Assembly (NCBI RefSeq): GCF_010119935.1
Contig: NZ_CP048209.1
Span: 2,917,001-2,981,000 of the forward strand
DNA length: 64,000 nucleotides
Reading direction: 5' to 3'
Source of the DNA: Paenibacillus lycopersici
Lineage (GTDB): Bacteria > Bacillota > Bacilli > Paenibacillales > Paenibacillaceae
Position 1 is the stretch's first letter. Each line of letters opens with the position of its first letter. This document shows, piece after piece, positions 60,253-64,000 of this stretch. The position numbers were made by a program, and so were the translations under genes. Below the pieces are notes generated by a model that made no database searches, had not been told where the DNA came from, and worked only from the letters and a program-made list of their open reading frames with translations.

Positions 60253-61200
60253 ATGGAACTGAGACAGCTTGAATATTTTGCTGCCGTATGCAAGGAGATG
60301 CATTTCTCCAGGGCGGCCGAGAATCTCTGCACGACGCAGTCGAATTTGAGCCAGCAGATCAAATTCTTGGAGAACGAGCTCGGGCTGCCGCTGTTCGATC
60401 GCATGGGCAGACGAATCGCTTTAACCGACGCCGGTAAGATTCTATTAGAGCAGTGCCATCTCATTTTCGAACGGATCGACTATATGAAAGGGGCCATTGC
60501 GGATCTCAAGCGAATGGAAGGCGGAAGGCTGGACATCGGCATTCTTCCGGGCGACGGGGATTTGCTGTTTGATGCGCTGTTGATCGGCTTCCACCGCGCG
60601 CATCCCAAGCTTTCCATCCGCGTTACGGAGACCGTCGATGTGTATGAGCAGGTTCTCGACGGCACAAGGGATCTTGGCGTGACCACGCTGCCGCCGAATC
60701 CGGATGACCGAATCTCGATCATTCCTTTGTTTCATGAGGAGTTTGCTTTGGCCGTCCGGGCGGATCACCCCCTTGCCAAGTCGAAGGCGGTCCCGTTCGA
60801 ACAACTGCGGCAGCTGAAGATGGTGATGTTCGGTCCGGAGCATCAGATTACGAGGGTTATCCATTCCTGCTGCCAGGAACAAGGGTTTGCAATCGACAAT
60901 CCGATCGTGACCTCTACGCTATCGACGCTTCTGTCTTTGGTCGAACAAGGGGTGGGCGTGTCTATTCTTCCGCGGCTGCTGCTTGATTACTTGAATCGCG
61001 AAACCATCGCTGCGATAACGCTGCTGCATCCTACGCCGAGTCAAGACATCTGTATCCTTCATCGGTCCGATAAGTATATGGGGCAAGCGGCAAAGGTTTT
61101 CATACATGAATTGCAGGCTTACATTCGAAGCGTAACGGAGCAAACTACCCGCTCGCCCGCGGTAATGGGGTCATCGACTGATCAACCTGACCGAATATAG
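60253..61200 (+). CDS. LysR-family transcriptional regulator
   Basis: A 315-residue LTTR. The N-terminal HTH starts MELRQLEYFAAVCKEMHFSRAAENLCTTQSNLSQQIKFLENELG (key part AAENLCTTQSNLSQQI). The effector-binding domain includes RLDIGILPGDGD. It resembles the CynR/CatR-like group, but the ligand is unknown. ATG 60253 follows AAGGGG. It diverges from the DinB-like gene and may control it. Confidence 0.9.
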   Translation: MELRQLEYFAAVCKEMHFSRAAENLCTTQSNLSQQIKFLENELGLPLFDRMGRRIALTDAGKILLEQCHLIFERIDYMKGAIADLKRMEGGRLDIGILPGDGDLLFDALLIGFHRAHPKLSIRVTETVDVYEQVLDGTRDLGVTTLPPNPDDRISIIPLFHEEFALAVRADHPLAKSKAVPFEQLRQLKMVMFGPEHQITRVIHSCCQEQGFAIDNPIVTSTLSTLLSLVEQGVGVSILPRLLLDYLNRETIAAITLLHPTPSQDICILHRSDKYMGQAAKVFIHELQAYIRSVTEQTTRSPAVMGSSTDQPDRI

Positions 61201-61284
61201 TTGAATTTAACCAGGTCCGCTCGTGGACAGCTGCTGCTTCGTGAGCTATATTGGAATTACTAAAATTGGAAGAGAGTGATTGCG

Positions 61285-61341
61285 ATGCATACAATTACGA
61301 AAGTAGAACATCCATTGCATTTCGAGGCGCGGAAGGGCTAA
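61285..61341 (+). pseudogene. Possible truncated gene start (18 codons)
   Basis: MHTITKVEHPLHFEARKG is preceded by GGAAGAGAG at a workable distance but ends after 18 codons. It could be a remnant of a gene cut by rearrangement, or a leader peptide. The frame is not recognised. Confidence 0.3.
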
Positions 61342-61519
61342 GCTGGCATGCTTGCTATGAACCTTCCGTGTGCGGCATAACATTTCGAGCATGGAGGGAA
61401 CAACGACGATGATGGTTCATCATAGTGAATCCTATGAAGGCATTCTGGCGGACACGTACGATATGCGAACGGGGCCGTATGTGTTAAAAGGAGCAAAGGA
61501 TCGCCCTCCTCCGGGTCTG

Positions 61520-61698
61520 GCGGACAGAGGCTCCGTTATTCGGGAGAAATCAGGCTTTCGGGTGAGCGGCCGGACACAGGATTCGCTATTGTCCCCGAAT
61601 GGCATCGAAAACAGGTTCATCGGCCGATATAACGCATCTCCTGTCCGCGAACCCACGAAAAACGTGATCATGAAGGGAATAGCGAATCTGTTGTCCGC
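61520..61698. repeat. ~180-bp four-motif repeat element, copy 2
   Basis: It has the same layout as 46293-46473: forward motifs at 61520-61539 and 61570-61590, and reverse motifs at 61629-61648 and 61679-61698. Motifs 2 and 4 both carry the variant gattcgctat instead of gatccgttat (on matching strands), so they remain complementary. The shared flank ttcctt...gacggacg follows motif 4 in both copies. Confidence 0.85.
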
Positions 61699-61798
61699 TT
61701 CCTTGACGGACGTACCGCGAACAGCCGTCATGATGACAGCTCGGTCGCAACGGGCTGGGCCTTCGTGACTTGAAGAGAATGCCGAAAGGAGGACGCTT

Positions 61799-62254
61799 AT
61801 GAGTTATATCCAAAACATACGAAAGAAAATCGGACATGACAGGCTGATTGCCGTAGGCGCAGGTGTCATTATATACAAGGATGGCAAAGTGCTTCTACAG
61901 AAGCGCAAAGATAATTTATGCTGGGCATTGCATGGCGGGATTGTTGAAATAGGTGAAGAAGTCGAAGCGGCTGCAAAACGCGAGCTCTTCGAAGAGACGG
62001 GGTTAGCGGCCAATAAACTTGAACTCTTGGGCGTGTTTTCAGGCGATGATCGGATGTATACGTATCCAAACGGCGATGAGGTGTATCTAATCGGAATCGT
62101 GTACGTATGCAATGACTTCTCAGGGGAGCTAGTAACCGAAACCGATGAAACCGTAGCGCTTAAATGGTTTGAGTATGATAAAATTCCAAAGGAAATCAGC
62201 CCCCTGAATGTGAAGCCGATGGAATCGTTTATTCATTTTCTAAAACAAGCCTAG
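61799..62254 (+). CDS. Nudix hydrolase
   Basis: A 151-residue Nudix protein: WALHGGIVEIGEEVEAAAKRELFEETGL contains the box GGxxExGE ... RELFEExG in key residues. AVGAGVIIYKDGKVLLQKRKDN is the usual first strand pair. The substrate is unknown. AAAGGAGG lies 7 bases before the ATG. The DNA is AT-richer than most of the window. Confidence 0.88.
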   Translation: MSYIQNIRKKIGHDRLIAVGAGVIIYKDGKVLLQKRKDNLCWALHGGIVEIGEEVEAAAKRELFEETGLAANKLELLGVFSGDDRMYTYPNGDEVYLIGIVYVCNDFSGELVTETDETVALKWFEYDKIPKEISPLNVKPMESFIHFLKQA

Positions 62255-62351
62255 CTTGCGCCGATGCGAAGCTATGACGGTACTCTGGCCGAGGTCTGCG
62301 CTGAAGAGAGCCCGGCATTGGCGGTCACACTCGTGAGCCCATCACGACGAA

Positions 62352-62380
62352 GCCCCGCGGCTGCGAGCCGCGGGGCATTT
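62352..62380. terminator. Perfect 11-bp GC-rich hairpin
   Basis: gccccgcggct (62352-62362) and agccgcggggc (62366-62376) enclose a 3-base loop and are followed by attt. It lies between the convergent Nudix and GH36-like genes and probably ends one or both. Confidence 0.75.
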
Positions 62381-62429
62381 GACATTGATTGGCGGTCGAG
62401 ATAGGAGACCAGGGCGCTGAGGCGCCGGT

Positions 62430-64000
62430 CTAGAACACAATCTCCACCAGCACGCTGCTTCCTGGCGATTCGCCGCAATCGACCGTGTAGAACCCGGCCT
62501 CGCGGTTGATCGCCGCCTGCACGCCGTTCACCAGCACGGCCGCCGGCTCGGCGTCCGACGCGAAGCCGAACCGTCCGCCTTCGCGCAGTCCGAGGACGGT
62601 GCGTCCGTTCGCCGTCCAGCGGGATTCGATGGCCGCCGGCGAAACGTACTTGTCGACGAGTCCGAAGCAGGCGACGCCGTCCAGGTACGGCGCGAGCACA
62701 TACAGCGCCGGCCGGGCGCGCTCGACGGACAGGGCGTGCGTGCCCGACGGCTCCAGCTCGAAGGCCAGCCGGCCGAAGTGATCCAGCACGGCGCAGCGCG
62801 CTTCGGCAAAGCCCGGTATGTCGGCAAGCCGCAGCTCGCCGCCGACCGGCTCAGCCTCCTCATGGAGATGGAAGGCCGCAAGCAAGCCGCAGTCGCCGGA
62901 GCGGTTCCACACTTTAAGCGGGACGGGCTGCTCCGCCGGGTTCACGAACAGGCAGTCTTCCGTCGGCAGCCCCGGCCGGTCGGCGCGCAGCACGCGTCCG
63001 TCCGAATAGATGAGCGGACGCAGCATCGATGCGTCCGTCGTGCCGACGGGATCGCTGATGTATACCGGACCGCCGCTGACGGCGCGCAGCACGGCATGGC
63101 TGACGCCGTCTTCGTGCGATGTCCACCACATGTCCCAGTCGCCCCAATACAGCGTGCCGTGATAGACGGAATTGTAGGCATTCTGCAGCGCATGCTCCCG
63201 GAACCATTCCGGCTTGCCCGGATAGAAATCGTCGCTGTTGCGTGAGATCGGCGTATTGCCGCGATGCCAGACGTTCTCCTGCGCCATGCCCATGCAGTTG
63301 ATCAGCCGCCCGTCGAAGTGTAGCGCCGCCGACGCTTCGAGCGATTGATGCAGCCCCGCCGCCGCTTGTCCGATCGGCAGCTGTCCCTGCACGAATTGCA
63401 CGAGCGAGCTCTGGCTGTCGACCTTGATCATGTCGATGCCCTGTCTTGCGAGGCTGTCATGCCATGTCTTCCAGAAGGCGAGTCCTCTTGCGGGATCCGG
63501 ATGCGGAATCAGGCGCCCCGCATGGTCGGCGAACAGCGCATCCCGCATGTCGGACGCGAGCTCGCTCCCCGGCTCGATGCCGTGCCAATAGCCGGTGAAC
63601 GCGTGCCAGACGCCGACCCAGTTGACGCCGTAGCGTTCCTTCAGCGTTCGGACGGAGGCGCCGAGGCCGTTCGGGAACTTCTCCGCGTTCGCGCCCAGCG
63701 AGGACAACGTCTTGTCCGCCCGCACGGGCGACCAGCCGTCGTCGATCATGACCCAGCGGACCGGGACGTCCTTCTCCTGCAGCTCGGCCGCTTTCGCTTC
63801 GACGCCCTGTTCCGTTACCTCGTGATAGAACGCGTCCCATGTGCACCAGCCCAAATATTCGAATGCTTCGGGGTACGATTTCGTTGCCCGCGTGCGCACG
63901 GGCTTGTCCATGGCATGCAGCATCGCCGCGGCCGCTTGTTCCGCCGCCGCGAAGGGCGAATCGCTCTCGCTCAGCACGCAGAGCAGCTGGCGTCCGCTGC
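62430..64000 (-). CDS. GH36-type alpha-galactosidase / raffinose-synthase-like glycosidase (5' truncated by window edge)
   Basis: A Sip1/raffinose-synthase-related glycoside hydrolase. The visible 523 codons stay open to the window end, so the N-terminus lies beyond 64000. Key blocks are LGWCTWDAFYHEVT, VRWVMIDDGWSP, GVWHAFTGYWHGIEPGS, MIKVDSQSSLVQF with the likely nucleophile Asp, NCMGMAQENVWH, and SRNSDDFYPG with the likely acid/base. They fit the alkaline alpha-galactosidase/raffinose synthase group of GH36. Whether it hydrolyses alpha-galactosides or transfers galactosyl groups cannot be told from sequence. A hairpin overlaps its stop codon. Confidence 0.9.
   Translation of the reverse strand, partial: SGRQLLCVLSESDSPFAAAEQAAAAMLHAMDKPVRTRATKSYPEAFEYLGWCTWDAFYHEVTEQGVEAKAAELQEKDVPVRWVMIDDGWSPVRADKTLSSLGANAEKFPNGLGASVRTLKERYGVNWVGVWHAFTGYWHGIEPGSELASDMRDALFADHAGRLIPHPDPARGLAFWKTWHDSLARQGIDMIKVDSQSSLVQFVQGQLPIGQAAAGLHQSLEASAALHFDGRLINCMGMAQENVWHRGNTPISRNSDDFYPGKPEWFREHALQNAYNSVYHGTLYWGDWDMWWTSHEDGVSHAVLRAVSGGPVYISDPVGTTDASMLRPLIYSDGRVLRADRPGLPTEDCLFVNPAEQPVPLKVWNRSGDCGLLAAFHLHEEAEPVGGELRLADIPGFAEARCAVLDHFGRLAFELEPSGTHALSVERARPALYVLAPYLDGVACFGLVDKYVSPAAIESRWTANGRTVLGLREGGRFGFASDAEPAAVLVNGVQAAINREAGFYTVDCGESPGSSVLVEIVF

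Larger units (their letters stand above)
61201..61798 (+). other. 598-base gap with a gene-start remnant and a repeat element
   Basis: It contains an 18-codon open frame with a ribosome site (61285-61341) and the second copy of the ~180-bp repeat element (61520-61698). A 132-codon open frame through the repeat (61370-61768) is judged not to be a gene because it encodes the repeat itself. Confidence 0.6.

Noticed and set aside
61370..61768. 132-codon open frame
   Set aside because: It mostly translates the ~180-bp repeat element, shares its peptide with the frame at 46363-46632, and has no convincing protein family.

Overview
The window looks like chromosomal DNA from a GC-rich member of the Paenibacillaceae (Paenibacillus/Cohnella type). 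The reasons are the miaB-ricA gene order, a T-box leader in front of a methionyl-tRNA synthetase, strong AAGGAGG-type ribosome binding sites, a YesM/YesN two-component pair next to a lipoprotein-dependent sugar ABC transporter, DUF3900, and HelD-type helicases. No rRNA, tRNA, CRISPR array or intact insertion sequence was seen. Almost all genes lie on the + strand, apart from an MFS transporter, a threonine synthase, an alpha/beta hydrolase, a DinB-like protein and a GH36-type glycosidase cut off by the window end.

Layout. 0-3.7 kb: the end of a 2-oxoacid:ferredoxin oxidoreductase beta subunit, pduL, miaB and ricA. 3.7-10.1 kb: an MFS transporter, signal peptidase I, a DUF4184 membrane protein, a YbjQ-like protein, a rhodanese and a CopA-type ATPase. 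10.1-16.5 kb: a cobalamin-riboswitch operon joining B12 uptake (btuF, btuC, btuD) to nucleotide-loop assembly (cobT, cobU, cobS). 16.6-26.4 kb: hrpB with a low-complexity insert, a transglutaminase-like protein, a first helD, and DUF3900 and DUF2809 proteins. 26.4-31.9 kb: T-box/metG, an SDR, and a two-component system resembling HssRS. Its promoter region carries a near-match to the published HssR box, and its kinase has an N-terminal pentapeptide-repeat tail. 31.9-35.4 kb: threonine synthase divergent from a LysR regulator, then an azoreductase. 35.5-46.2 kb: a second helD, then a dense run of small enzymes (three GNATs, two Nudix, a phosphotransferase, GrpB, a methyltransferase) and small membrane proteins.

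46.2-46.9 kb is a gene-free island of hairpins and dispersed repeats. 47.1-54.3 kb holds the YesMN pair with a sugar-type ABC importer. 54.5-56.5 kb holds a PLDc_N protein, an ABC ATPase and a permease resembling yxlEFG. 56.5-62.3 kb is a patchwork with visibly lower GC in places. It contains a full-length dnaA outside the usual rpmH-dnaA-dnaN context, and a second copy of the ~180-bp repeat element found at 46.3 kb.

The observations most worth following are: (1) the two-copy ~180-bp element with four alternating 20-mers, where paired motifs carry matching compensatory changes; (2) the isolated low-GC dnaA; and (3) the HssRS-like system with its repeat-tailed kinase. All functional calls come from reading sequence motifs. 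No database search was run.
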